From contig BDDD01002117.1 of assembly GCA_001972305.1 (NCBI GenBank), forward strand, positions 62,001 through 126,000: a stretch of DNA of 64,000 nucleotides, in the 5' to 3' direction. The notes beneath the pieces are model-generated. The model was given only the letters and a program-made list of their open reading frames with translations, searched no databases and had not been told where the DNA came from. Of this stretch, positions 1 through 11,838 are shown piece after piece. Made by a program: the position numbers and the translations under genes. Numbering within the stretch: the first letter of the stretch is position 1; each line of letters opens with the position of its first letter. The DNA comes from Cephalotus follicularis (Eukaryota > Streptophyta > Magnoliopsida > Oxalidales > Cephalotaceae).

Positions 1-635
1 TGCGGAAGTGTCATGTCCCTGTGCCAGGCCTACGACATGCCTATGGTACGCCCCATAGGTGGGTACAATACTCAGTATTCAATCATTTAGAAAACATTGA
101 TTTATCAAAATCCATTAAAAACACATAGATATGCTTTCACAACATATTTGACACTCGTTCACAACGATATCATAAAATACATTTCATAGTCAAAGCATCA
201 ACTCATTTATTTTTCGTGATAAAGAGATGATCATTTCATAACATATCGTAACGTATCATAACATAAAAATAAAGTCAGGAACATTTAAATTCATAAAATG
301 TCAAAAACAACTTCATTTCTGAAATATAATCCAGTCCATAAAACGAAGGAACATAGCATAAAACAAAACTGATTTCAGTTCGATAAAACCAGATAGCTAA
401 AGAACGATAGAAATTCGTACCTTATGCGTTCACAAAAGCACTTACGGATAGATTGTTAATTCAACTCCCCTTTTGAAGCACAACAATCTAAAAGACACCC
501 AAAATCATTCATATAAGGGTCTAAGAAACATTAGAGACATTAAACTGACTCATTACAGTGTTTAGAAAAGACCCGGATTCATTCAGAGAACAAACGGATC
601 AAAACTGTTGAAAACAAAAATTTTTTGGGCAAAAC

Positions 636-829
636 AGGCGACTGTCACAAAGCTCCAGTCGACTGTGGAAGCTTTGTAGCCAACTATCCAATAGGGCCAG
701 CCGACTACACAACAGAAACAGTCGAATGCTTTCATATGACAGCCGACTGCTCAACCAAACCAGCTGACTGTTCATATAAAAACAGCCGGCTGCTCAACCA
801 AACCAGCCGACTGTTCTGGTCGACAGAAT
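636..829. repeat. CGACTG palindrome array (CAGTCGACTG flavour)
   Basis: About eight copies of AGTCGACTG, AGCCGACTG and close variants are spaced 15-40 bp apart. The same motif recurs in the plus-strand Tekay LTR (20140-20360), the SIRE LTRs (39560-39990, 47860-48275) and at 26545-26700. The apparent ORF across it, rich in Ala-Asp-Cys, is a by-product of the repeat. Confidence 0.85.
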
Positions 830-1639
830 AGTAGAAACACAACATTTTCAATACAAAAACTACCCAAACATGAATGACATCATACTAGAGACATATGAAC
901 ATATACATGAGACATTATATGATGTTTAGATGACACAAAAACATAGAATTGACATGGAATAGCATATTGGCAGTGGTTAACTTCAAGAGAAAGAATGAAA
1001 GAGCCTGTAACATATGCATACATATAAGTCCAATTTTCTGTCCACTACCACTTGTAGACATTAAAACTAGATTATAACATATCCATTGTGTTTAAAACAT
1101 GCTGATAGGATTAGAAATACAATGACAGAACATATAAAATTACAGGGACCAAAACCAATTTTAACACCCTATTCGGCATGAAAACAACATAAGAAAATGG
1201 AATAAACCATCACAGCATGATTCACTAACCTCTAAGAAACAGCAGAAAGAATACCACTGAACAATTGTTAACCGGCTGTGCAACAGGAACAAAGGACAAG
1301 ACAAGATAACTCAAAGCTTGCCAAAAAAAGCATAACCAAAAGACAACAAAAGACACCCACAAACCTGATATTGATGAAGAACGAATCAACACAAGAACAT
1401 AGCAATTCCAACTTGCGATTTCGGCAGTGACAGGCTTTGGAATTCGGTTCACATATCACAATGACAAAGGCATTCTTAAACGGGAAAAAGAAGAGAGAAT
1501 AGAGGGAAGAATAATGAATTTAGAAACATAATCTGATCACATAAGGAAGAAGAGAAGATTTTCAGGCAATAAGAATGGAAAAATAAGATTGAAAACGTGT
1601 GAGAAGATTAGGAAAGAGAGAGTTACGGGAGAAAAAGAG

Positions 1640-1760
1640 GGAAGAAAGAAGGAAAGAAAAAGAATAAGGAAAAGAAAAGAAATAAATAAATAAAATAAAA
1701 TAATAGAAATAATAGAAATTAAGAGATTTTTAAAATATAAGGAAAGGGAATTGTTTTAAT
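1640..1760. repeat. A-rich low-complexity tract in LTR
   Basis: This is a purine-rich AAAG/AAAT stretch inside the LTR. It shows simple-sequence character only and no coding signal. Confidence 0.6.
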
Positions 1761-3279
1761 AATTTCAAAATTGTAAAATAGAATAAAGTTTTAATAAAAT
1801 AAAAGTTATGAACATAGGCCCAACCCAACATCGCATTAACATATCCAAAATTCAGGTTAGTATCAAACAACCCAAATCACATAAGCCCAAGACACAGGGC
1901 AACCGGACTTAAAAATAAAACAAATTAAAAAGCCCAAAAACAAACATATATATAAAAGTCCGCAAAACACATATACGAACAAGCAGGGTATTACAGGTAA
2001 AGGCAATTAACATTTAAGATTCAGCTTATGCGAAACATAAAATTTAAACTTTTCAAACAAGATAACAGTTGCGGAAGCATTAAAACTCATAAGCTGAAAA
2101 GCACGTAACGTGCATTCCATACTACACGTTACCAAAAACATGTCTGCCATAGTTAAAAGCCCACAAAATGGAGCATGATCTAAAATACATTATCCAACAA
2201 TATTAGGAAACAAGTAAACCCGAAGTACGGTACACAACACCCATCCAATACATAACTAGTTTAACAAAATCCCAAAAGGACATAAACCCAAGTAAAAACT
2301 TTATTAAAGCTTGTACTTCATCGATGCTGGTTCCCCTAAGTCGGTCCACTGCATCAATTTGTACGGTAGGGGGGATAGCCTTTGTCCTCACTCAGCTAAG
2401 TCATAATAGTAGTTCAGGGTCAATATTAAATGCATGTCATGTAATGTATGCATAGTGATGCAGTACAGTAAAATACCGGTTTATATATATATGCAAAAAT
2501 ATATATGTTTAACAATACAGTAAAATATCAGTAGGGACATAAATATGAAAACATATGTATGCAATAACAGTACAGTAGTAACCCGACCAAGGCTACATCA
2601 CAGGCACAATAGTGTCCAAATAGGACCAGTAAACAGTACAGTAAGTCCACAAAGGGATCACAAACAGACAGTCAGTATGTACAATGCCGCCAACTCCTGG
2701 CCCCATGTTGCACTCCCACTTCGGTCCTTTCTCCAAGCGACCAAGCAAGCCAGTAGTACAATACAGTGAGTTACCCAGCCAACTCCTGGCCCATAGGTCA
2801 ACCCTGCCACTAGCTAATGCTGGCAGTCCCTGCCACACAACTAGTGACTCAAGCACAAACACAGTAAATTCACAGAGCATGAACAGTGAATAGTCACAGT
2901 AAACAGTGCAGTAGTGATCGTTAGATCAATAATAGGCAGTTCATTTCAAACTATTTTTGAAAGTCGTAAACATTTGAAATATGTATTTACAATAGATAGA
3001 AAATACTTTAAACCGTTTCAGTAGTGGAAATTGCTTTCCCAGTATGTTCTAAATTATAACAATACTCATTTTATATTTTCATACTCAAACATAATAGTTT
3101 TCAACTCGTATGTGCATTTCTAATATAACAATACTTAGAAATCATAATCAATTTATAAACAGTCAAGAAACAGGCAGTAAACAGTACATATGCAATGCAT
3201 ACAAATGCTCTAATGCACCCTAAGCGAAATCGGGATCGTTGGGTGTCAAAATCATAAAAACTATCCAAACAAGACTCTA

Positions 3280-3475
3280 AAGCGTCGACGTTTTTACTTA
3301 GGAGTCGACGCTTATGTCCTTTAAGCGTCGACGTTCAGTCCCATAGCGTCGGCACTTTCCAGTGCCTAGGCGTCGATGTCTACTCCCTTAGGCGCCGACG
3401 TTTAAAACACATTCAGTAAACAAAACGCAGTTCACAGTACCAAGCGTCGACTCTTACCAAAGGCGTCGACATTTT
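3280..3475. repeat. GCGTCGACG array
   Basis: About eight copies of GCGTCGACG(TT) and decayed forms such as GCGTCGGCA and GCGTCGATG lie at 15-35 bp spacing. In LTR orientation this is the downstream (R/U5-side) array of element A. Confidence 0.85.
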
Positions 3476-4254
3476 CGGGCATCAGTCGTCTTCTTCCTCG
3501 TGACATGATGAACCAGTAGCATTTCCAACACAAATACATGCGATCCAACACGTATGAAGCCCAGAAAACCGACATGCAACATCATATTACACATCCAGTA
3601 CAACATAGCATAATTTCAGTGAGAAAAAATAGTTCAACAGGCCATGCAATCCATGCATAAACATCACTGGACAAACACAAATATTGAACACAAGATACAA
3701 GTATGGCTTCCCCAACCTCTGGCCTTAATTTAGAAGCCGAAAGTCCACCTCTTTTAGTATCTAATCAGTCACTTTGAGTCCCGAGGTTCGGCCTGAAATC
3801 TCCCTGGTTTGCTCCAAAGTCATTGTCCAAGCTCCAAGTTCTCCCTTGCTCAACAATGGAGTTTGAGCTCCCCTCTCTCTAATTTTTTCTGCTTCCTTTC
3901 CCTCTTTGTGTCTCTCTCAACTCTTTTGGTCTTCTCTTTCAGTAACGAACGAGAGGGATGAGTGGAGTCAACTTTATGCAGTTGTTATTTTGGTTTCTCT
4001 GCATGCACTCACGATTTCTTCTCCTCTCTCCCTTGTGCAACCTGGTGGAACATATGTCCGTTTCTTCCTTCTCCCAGTTCATGCATGCTCATAACCCTAC
4101 TCCTATCTACCTCTTTTGTTGTTGGCACTTAGGGGAATCTCAACGCATGCTCAACATGTCATAAAACGCATGTGAAGGTGCCTGAAGAGTGGCATGAACA
4201 TGCCTCCATGCGCCACATTTATCTGTTGTTTGTGCACATTAGGGACACGACGCA

Positions 4255-4345
4255 AAGCGTCGACGTTTACACTCAGGCGCCACACCTATCTACCTCATTG
4301 TTGTATAGGTGTTGACGCTTTCCAAAAGACGTCGATGCTTTGGCC
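4255..4345. repeat. small GCGTCGACG array
   Basis: Four copies or half-copies are visible (AAAGCGTCGACGTTT, GTTGACGCTTT, GACGTCGATGCTTT). They are part of the same LTR. Confidence 0.7.
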
Positions 4346-4533
4346 TGAAACTTTGACAAATAAAAAAAGAGAAAACATCATCAAAGTCAGGAATTTCATT
4401 ATCCTCATTAACTCCATGATAAGGTTACATAGGAAATTAAATCATTACAAGGTATGAAATTCCCGGGCGTTATAGCGCTTTTCTCTCTCTCTTCTCTTCA
4501 CCCGCACATGCATGGCACCAGGTGCCTCTCTCT

Positions 4534-4535
<2 letters not shown>

Positions 4536-4603
<68 letters not shown>
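4536..4603 (+). repeat. (CT)n microsatellite
   Basis: This is an almost uninterrupted CT/TCTT run inside LTR A. The matching place in the related LTR (about 30740-30765) has only a short CT-rich stretch, so this copy expanded after the two diverged. The Ser-Leu and Arg-Glu ORFs across it are artefacts. Confidence 0.95.
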
Positions 4604-4605
<2 letters not shown>

Positions 4606-4784
4606 TCTCACCTGCCGCATGACACCCATGTGTCGTCCTCTCTCTTTCTTTCTGTCATGGCAGGTCTGGCTACATGGTAGCATGTCTAACATGTTACCAC
4701 TGGCATGGTAAGGCACCCGAATAGTGGCCTTCACCTGCTCCTTTTCAAGATGTTTTCTGTTAGTATTTTAAACCCACCTGTTGT

Positions 4785-4965
4785 TCGTCTTTAAGCGTTG
4801 ACGCTTTCATCTTGGCCTCGACGCTTAAGGCAATAAGTTTTATGCACACCTTACTTTCCTATTGTCGACGTTATTTCATGACATCAACGCTTAAGGTAAT
4901 TCCTTAACGTCATATCTTGTTCCTCGGCGTCGACGTTGTGCTTCATAGCGTCGGTGCTTTGGGCC
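4785..4965. repeat. GCGTCGACG array near LTR start
   Basis: About seven copies occur (TTAAGCGTTGACGCTTT, CTCGACGCTTAAGG, GGCGTCGACGTT and others). In minus-strand LTR orientation this lies within 320 bp of the LTR start, so in U3. The homologous array is at 30945-31115. Confidence 0.8.
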
Positions 4966-5149
4966 ATTTCAATATTTCAATTCAATACAACATTCTTTGC
5001 TCAAAATTCATCACCACAAGTTATAAATTCATGCTTTTAATTAATTCATGATTCAAAGACAATGGAATTTCCAATAATACATTAACGGGAAATTTGGGAC
5101 AGTACAATCTCCCCCCTTCAAAGAAATCGTCCTTGAATTTTAACATTCC

Positions 5150-6520
5150 TAGAACATATGAGGTTAACGCTCCCGAATCTCGTCTTCACGTTCCCATGTT
5201 CCTTCATCAGGATGATGGAACAACCATTGAATCTTCACCATGGGAATGGTTCGGTTCCTCAACACTTGAGTCTTCCAATCTAGAATCCTCATAGGCAACT
5301 CCTCGCAAGAAAGATCATCTTGCACCGATATGGAGTCATAATCCCAGATATGTGATGGATCTCGAATGTAACCTCGCAACATAGAAACATGGAAAAAATC
5401 ATGTACATTCGACAATGCAGGAGGCAAAGCGAGTTGGTATACCACCTCCGCAACTATCTCAAGAATCTAAAAAGGACCAATGTAGCTTGGAGCTAGTTTG
5501 CCTTCTTTCCCGAATCTTTGAACACCCTTCCAAGGATAAACTTTCAGGAATACATGATCTCCGACATCAAAAGTCAAAGGTCTCCTTTTCACATTATCGA
5601 CATAGCTCTTTTGTCGACTTTGTGCTGCAAGCAACCTGTCTTTAATCACTTTGAATTTCTCTGAAGTCTCCTCAACAAGATCTGACCAAAGCAATGGTCA
5701 TTCACCATCCTCATCCTAGCAGATAGGTGATCAACATTTTCGTCTGTAAAGAGCTTCGTACAGAGCCATACCAATGCCCGAATGTTAGCTATTGTTGTAC
5801 GAAAACTCTATCAAGGGAATATGATCCTCCCAAGGACCACTGAAATCAATAACACATACTTGGAGCATATCCTCCAAAGTCTGGATGGTACGCTCTGACT
5901 GTCCATCTGTCTGTGGATGAAATGTTGTGCTGAAATTCAATTTTGTCCCTAAAGCTGCCTGGAATCTCTTCCAGAAGTTGGAAGTAAAAATTTAATCTCG
6001 GTTGCACACAATACTCACTGGAATGCCTTGTAATCTCATAATCTCATTTACATACAACCGAGCCAAATTGCTCGCTGAATCAGTAACATTAGTCGGTAAA
6101 AAGTGATCAGACTTGTGAGTCTATCGACGATAACCCACACTGAATTATGACGGTTCCAAATCAACTGAAAACCTTAAACAAAATCCACAGCTACGTGTTC
6201 CCATTTCCATTCCACTACTGGAAATGATTACAATAACCCTGTTGGTCTTTGGTGTTCTGCCTTGACTCTCTGACAAGTCAACCACCAAGCAACATATTCA
6301 GCAATCTCCCACTTCATACTGGGCCACCAATAATTTAATTTCATATCCTGATACGTCTTCATGCTACCAGAATGAATACTATAACAAGATTTATGAGCTT
6401 CATAGAGAAATTCATTCTTTAACCCATCAACATTTTGAAGACAAACCCGTCCTCGAAATCTCAGTACACCATCAGAATGCAACTGAAAATCAATCCTCGA
6501 CTCCAAATCCTCTCAGATTT
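5150..6520 (-). pseudogene. integrase and chromodomain region of element A
   Basis: On the minus strand the translation shows the zinc-binding and linker part of a gypsy integrase (YWWPSMKWEIAEYVAWWLTC near 6290-6340, followed by [14 protein letters not shown]). The catalytic core is degraded. A C-terminal module follows with VFLKVYPWKGVQRFGKEGKL and IGPF near 5470-5560, then the Tekay-style chromodomain region (LDWKTQVLRNRTIPMVKIQW near 5230-5290). This protein would insert cDNA into chromatin. Here it is a fossil with numerous breaks and no plausible product. Sequence order and wording match elements B and D closely, which makes the family assignment strong. Confidence 0.85.
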
Positions 6521-6599
6521 TTTGCAATTCAGGATCATACATCTGAGCATTCTTTATCTCATCAAGTAATGTTGCCTCAGCTAGAAGACTAGAACCAAG

Positions 6600-7070
6600 G
6601 ATCCCAGGGGTTCATGCAAACGGAGTCCATCTTTGGAAATCATCCAACATTCTCCACTGAGACACCATCGTACTAGCTACCATAGCTTTACGACTCAACG
6701 CATCAGCAACAACATTTTCTTTTCCAGGACAGTATTGGATACTGCAATCATAATTGTTGAAGAACTCAACCCATCTACGCTGCCTCATGTTCAACTCCTC
6801 TTTGCAAAAGAGGTACTTCAAACTCTTATGATTGGTAAATATCTCAAACTGTGCCCCATACAAATAGTGCCTCCATTTTCGAAGAGCAAAAACAATCGCA
6901 GCCAGTTCAAGATCATGCATCGGGTAATTCTATTCACAAGGTTTCAGCTTCCTCGAAGCATAGGCAATCACTCTACCACGTTGCCTCAACAGGCAACCCA
7001 AACCTTTACCCGAAGCATTGCTATATACAGCGAAATCTTCATTACCATCGGGCAATGCCAAGAGAGGAGC
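6600..7070 (-). pseudogene. RNase H region of element A
   Basis: The minus-strand translation contains [20 protein letters not shown] followed by [17 protein letters not shown] and [15 protein letters not shown], the signature order of gypsy RNase H plus the connection to integrase. It sits directly upstream (in element orientation) of the integrase remnant and is interrupted. No function is expected. Confidence 0.85.
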
Positions 7071-7089
7071 AGTAATCAACCGATCCTTC

Positions 7090-8091
7090 AACTCTCAAAA
7101 AGTGGCCTCACAGTCCCCATCCCAGATAAATAAAGTCTTAATTTGGGTCAACCGTGTCAATGGCGTGACAATCTTTGAAAAATTCTGTGTGAACCTCCGG
7201 TAATAACCCGCCAATCCTAGGAAACTGCGTACCTCGATGACATTCTTCAGTTGTGGACAATCTCGGACAACCTCTGTCTTCGACGGATCCATAGCCAAAC
7301 CTTCTCCAGAAATAAGTGACCAAGGAAGATCGCATGATCAAGCCATAACTCGCACTTTGTTGAATTTGGCATATAAGCGTTGTTCTATGAGAATCTGCAA
7401 AACTAGTCTCAGATGGTATGCATGCTCCTCCTTGTTCTTTGAATATATCATAATATCATCAATAAACACGACAACAAACTGATCTAGAGATGTTAAAAAA
7501 ACATCGTTCATCAAGGAAATGAATGATGCCAGTGCATTGGTAACACCAAACAGAATTACGAGGAACTCATAGTGACCATATCGTGTTCGAAAAGCAGTCT
7601 ATTCGATATCTCCTTCCCGTACTCTCAACTAGTGATAACCCAATCTCAAATCGAGTTTAAAAAACACCCTCGATCCTTGCAACTGATCGAACAAGTCCTC
7701 AATATGTGGAAGAGGATACTTGTTCTTAATCGTTGCTTTATTCAGCATCCGACAGTCAATATGAAGTCTCATCGACCAATCTTTCTTCTTCATAAACAGC
7801 GCTGGTGCTCCCCACGGGGAAACACTAGATCGAACAAAGCCTTTGTCAATCAAGTCTTGCAACTCAACTTTCAAATCTCTCAACTTTGCAGGAGCCATTC
7901 TTTACCGTGCCTTAGAAATAGGAGTTGTACCAGGTACGAGATCTATAACAAACTCCATATTCCTTTTGGGTGGCAATGATACTAAGCCTGCAGGAAACAC
8001 ATCAGGAAATTCATTCACAATAGGAATTTCTTCAAGACTCAATCCTTTCTCCTTTCTACTGTCAATCACATAAGCTAGATATCCTTCGAAT
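7090..8091 (-). pseudogene. reverse transcriptase region of element A
   Basis: The minus-strand translation shows [20 protein letters not shown] near 7850-7895 and then [20 protein letters not shown], the fingers/palm opening of gypsy RT. The thumb/connection part with [20 protein letters not shown] lies near 7190-7260. The region between is recognisable but broken in several places. The RT-proximal linker ends at about 8091, where the copia LTR starts. Confidence 0.85.
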
Positions 8092-9322
8092 ATTGATTAA
8101 GTAAGATCAAAGAAATGTGTTTCCACAAAATGCAAAATCCACATAACCGATATTTGACACCAAGACTTAATATGTCCAACATAGTAAAGATCTAATCATT
8201 ATTCGGCAGGGACTCTATAAAATCTTGGTTAAAACCGGAGGTGTTCATAAATTACCGAAATACCTCCAAGGTTCAGTTTAGCCATTCTAAATAGTTCTTG
8301 ACCAATTTAAATGCTATCAGAATAATATCTAATATTATCCAGATGGAAAAATTAATCTAATTAATTTTCCCATAATTTATTACACACCTCAATAACCATA
8401 TAATTTCCAAGTCGTCGGTTCACGTGTACAATAATCCCTTCTCATGCTTGGCCCCGATTGAGGTCTAGGGTAAGGATATGTGTCAACCCTAGATAATACC
8501 TCAACGAATAAAATATCTGATCATTACTAGGACCTTTGGTAAACTCTCCAGAAATCTAATTTCCAGTCTACCTCAACCTTGGCCAAGGATTTCATAAGTC
8601 CAAAGTATAATCAGTTCATAATAGAGCCGATCACCTTCGCTTAGGTGTGACAATCCCATATTGCGCACTCACTTATATTCGTATAGATTTAATCATACCC
8701 AAAGACCACCCAATTGCCAGCCCTGCGCAAGGACTGGGTAAGGTGGAGATCAAAGCATAACCGTCTCCATACAATATAGAGTAGTCGCTCAGGTCTAAGG
8801 ATCAGACGAGTTTGAGAACTTGCTAAGTGATCATCACTTATACACAACCGCATCAGGTAGGACTCACTACTGACACGAGAATAGCGACTATCCAAATAGT
8901 GTCTCCTACGCGGGTCCTGTTCAGTGTACATGCTCCCAGCGCACACCCCGTATTTGCCCTAGTGTCCAACACAGATGGTAGTGAGAGAATCCATCCTCCA
9001 ATTCCATGAGCAGGCAACATACGCGCTAGTCTATCCGGTTCACTATTGCCCACAAAGTGAATCTATGACTTGGAACTAATTTGACATAAGGAATAAGGTA
9101 ACCTATCTCACAGCCTCCATGCTAGGCATCCAACCTTAGGTCAGGGCATCACAAGTGTAAGCAGGTAAATAATAAACTACTTCAATTAAGTGATAAAACA
9201 CAAGTGATATTGCCATAACATATTAGCACACATCATATATACAAGGAATAAGATTGTTTCATACAAGATAAGATATAATATGACAACCCATATAATGGCT
9301 TTTCGGGTCACTATATCAAACA
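8092..9322 (-). repeat. 3' LTR of copia copy 1
   Basis: The LTR opens at 9322 (minus) with TGTTTGATATAG after the tract AAGTGGGAGAT. Shared blocks with 33900-35338, for example the part reading CTTGCGCACTCGCCCA there and ATTGCGCACTCACTTA here, support LTR identity. The left end is defined only by the switch to Tekay pol sequence, so it may be incomplete. Confidence 0.75.
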
Positions 9323-11190
9323 ATCTCCCACTTGACCCTCAGGCCATGAACTCCTATAGCCTAGACCCATCGTCCCACGATGATGCTCCAGAGCGTTGGT
9401 GCCCATTGCCTTGGTCAGTGGATCTACTGTGTTCTCCTCTGAGGAGACACTCTCAAGCTGTATATCTCCCCTACCAATGATCTCTCGGATCAAATGATAG
9501 CACTGCTCGATGTGTTTGGATCGCTGTTGAGACCGCGGTTCCTTGGCTTGTGCTATAGCCCCATTATTATCACAATATATGACAACTGGACTAATAATTG
9601 AAGGAACAACTCCTAGTTCAGTAATGAACTTACGCATCCATACACCCTCCTTGGCGGTATCTGAGGCTGCTATGTACTCGGCTTCTGTGGTAGAATCTGC
9701 AATAGTCCCTTGCTTTGAACTGCGCCAGCTCACAGCTCCACCATTAAGTACAAAAACGTACCCAGAGATAGATTTGTGATCATCCGGATCACTATCAAAA
9801 CTGCAGTCTGTAAAGCCCTCCAATTTCAGCTCACTATCTTTTCCATAGATCAAGAACATATCCTGAGTCCTCCTAAGGTACTTCAGGATTCCCTTGACCA
9901 CTTCCCAGTGCTTCTCACCAGGATCAGACTGAAAATGACTTGCCATACCCAGGGCAAGTGGGACATCAAGCCTAGTACATAACATGGCATACATGATCGA
10001 CCCTACTACTGAAGCATAAGGGATCCGAGTCATGCGTGCTCTCTCTTCAGATGTCTGAGGAGACATCTTTCGAGATAGATGAATTCCTTTGCCTATTGGC
10101 AATAGGCTTCTCTTGGAATTCTCCATGCTAAACCTCTTCAGCATCTTGATGATGTACTGGCTTTGGGAAAGCCCAAGCAACCTATTGGATCTATACCTCA
10201 AGATCCTAATACCCAGTATATAGGTGGCTTCTCCCAAATCTTTCATGGAAAAATTCTTAGTTAGCCATATCTTTGCAGACTGTAACACCCCTACATCATT
10301 TCCAATGAGTAGGATATCATCTACATATAGCACTAAGAAAGTGATACTAGGTCCCTCTTGCTTTCGATAAACACAGGGCTCATCTACATTTTTAACGAAG
10401 TCAAAAGCTTTGGCTGCTTAATCAAAACGTAGATTCCAGCTACGAGATGCTTGCTTTAGTCCACAGATGGACCGTTTGAGCTTGCACACCATGTGCGGGT
10501 GCTCGGAAGATGTAAACCCCTCTGGTTGGGACATATAAATATCCTCTTCAAGACACCCGTTTAAGAATGTCGTCTTGACATCCATTTGCCATATCTCATA
10601 ATCATAATGAGCAGCAATAGCAAGCAAAATTCTAATGGATTTAAGCATGGCGACAGGTGAGAAAGTTTCAGTATAGTCGACTCCATGTCGTTGCCTATAC
10701 CCTTTCGCCTCTAATCGAGCTTTATAAGTCTCGATTTTTCCATCTGCATTCATCTTCTTCTTGAAGATCCATTTGCAGCCAATAGACACTATGCCTTCGG
10801 GTGCTTCAACCAAATTCCATACTTGGTTGGAGTACATGGAACCCATCTCGGATTTCACGGCTCCTAGCCATGCTTTAGATTCAGTGCCTTGCACTGCCTC
10901 TAGATAGCTGGCAGGCTCATCATCTTCAATGACGTTTATCTCATCAGTACCATCAATGAGGAAACCATGCCTCTCAGGTGCTAATGGGATTTTGCTTGAT
11001 CTCCTCAAAGGAGCTTTGCTTAACTGAGAACCATTCTCAGCCTGAGATCCAATCTTCGGTGTGTCTGTTGAAGGTCTAACCTCTAACTCCTCCATCTCCT
11101 GTGTGGTTTCTACCAGTGGTAACTCCTTGAGTTCCACCTTACTCCCACTGTTTCCTTCAATTACATATTCCTTCTCTAGGAACACAGCAT
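9323..11190 (-). pseudogene. copia RT and RNase H region, copy 1
   Basis: On the minus strand the RT shows GCKWIFKKKMNADGKIETYK and the palm motif WQMDVKTTFLNG, then the catalytic MLYVDDILLIGND near 10300-10333. RNase H shows GGAVSWRSSKQGTIADSTTE followed by AEYIAAS, and the tail RSKHIEQCYHLIREII. Gypsy and copia pol differ in domain order, and here RT follows integrase, as in copia. RT would copy the element RNA in virus-like particles, with RNase H removing the template. The region is in more than one piece and is not expected to work. Confidence 0.9.
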
Positions 11191-11838
11191 TTCACAAAAC
11201 AAATATCTTTTGTTCGCTAGGGCAGTAGAAATAGTATCCTTTAGTTTCTTTAGGATACCCCACAAACCTGCAGTGGTCTGACCACGCTTCCAGCTTATCT
11301 GCGTCAAGCCTTTTGACATGAGCCGGACAGCCCCAAACCTTCAAATGGCTTAGGTTGGGTTTCAAGATATAAGCAGCTGTATCTAGGGCATAACCCCAGA
11401 GATAGGTAGAAAGGTCAGTAAAAGACATCAGCGATTGAACCATGTCTAACAAATTTCGATTCCTCCTTTCAGACACACCATTATGCTGTGGTGTTCCACG
11501 GGGAGTCCACTGAGATAGAATTCCGTTATCTCTAAGATAACCTAGGAATTCTGCTAACAGGTATTCTCCACCTCGGTCCGACCGAAGTATTTTAATGGAT
11601 TTACCTATTAGTTTTTCTACTTCAAGTCTGAACTCCTTAAATTTCTCAAAGGATTCTGACTTGTGTTTCATCAGATACACATAACCATACCTAGATAAAT
11701 CGTCAGTAAAAGTTATGAAGTAGATATAACCACCTCGCGCACTGACTGACATAGGACCACATATGTCAGTATGGACTAAAACTAGAAAGTCCATAGCCCT
11801 CTCTCCTTGACCAGAGAAGGGTGATTTGGTCATCTTTC
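11191..11838 (-). pseudogene. copia integrase core, copy 1
   Basis: The minus-strand translation shows LVHTDICGPMSVSARGGYIY, then SDRGGEYLLAEF and TPQHNGVSERRNRNLLDMVQ. This gives the D...D...E order of an rve integrase core with the usual copia spacing. The zinc-binding part lies just upstream in the gag-protease segment. It is interrupted at both sides relative to a continuous polyprotein. Confidence 0.88.

Larger units (their letters stand above)
1..1995 (-). repeat. Tekay-type LTR, cut by window edge
   Basis: Read on the minus strand, the segment begins at 1995 with TGTAATACCC, the usual opening of the Tekay-type LTRs elsewhere in this window (TGTAACGCCC, TGTAATGTCC). The first 60 bases resemble the 3' part of such LTRs. 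It contains a CGACTG array and an A-rich tract and no credible gene. It directly abuts another LTR at 1996 with no polypurine tract between them, so its own internal region, if any, must lie left of the window. It could also be a solo LTR. The family call rests on the terminal motif and layout and is moderately sure. Confidence 0.6.
1996..5106 (-). repeat. 3' LTR of minus-strand Tekay element A
   Basis: On the minus strand the LTR opens at 5106 with TGTACTGTCCC, directly after the purine-rich tract (RC of 5107-5118) that follows the integrase/chromodomain remnant. It aligns by eye along its length with the LTR at 28662-31265. Both share the AATGGAATTTCC stretch near the start, the region around CATGCATGGCAC (about 4500 and 30720) and the end region with GGAGCATGA. 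At about 3.1 kb it is long but within the Tekay range. It carries three GCGTCGACG arrays and an expanded CT microsatellite. Its outer end lacks the TGTCACAC terminus seen in sister LTRs, so the 1996 boundary is approximate. Confidence 0.75.
5107..8091 (-). mobile_element. Tekay/Del-type chromovirus remnant A, internal part
   Basis: Minus-strand Ty3/gypsy pol remnants appear in the normal order when read right to left: RT, RNase H, integrase, chromodomain, then the purine tract and LTR. The copy is badly decayed, with many breaks. Gag and the 5' LTR are absent. At about 8091 the protease-RT linker stops and copia LTR sequence begins, so the right part was lost or displaced at that junction. 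It is closely related at protein level to elements B (21663-26381) and D (52822-62718), which are better preserved. Confidence 0.85.

Noticed and set aside
636-829. Evenly spaced short palindromic repeats resembling a CRISPR array (also at 39560, 47860 and others)
   Set aside because: Repeat units are about 10 bp, spacers vary in length, there are no cas genes, and the surrounding DNA is plant LTR sequence.
625-831. 68-residue ORF rich in Ala-Asp-Cys repeats
   Set aside because: It is the translation of the CGACTG array inside an LTR, with no gene context.
4454-4734. Ser-Leu and Arg-Glu repeat ORFs on both strands
   Set aside because: These are translations of the CT microsatellite.
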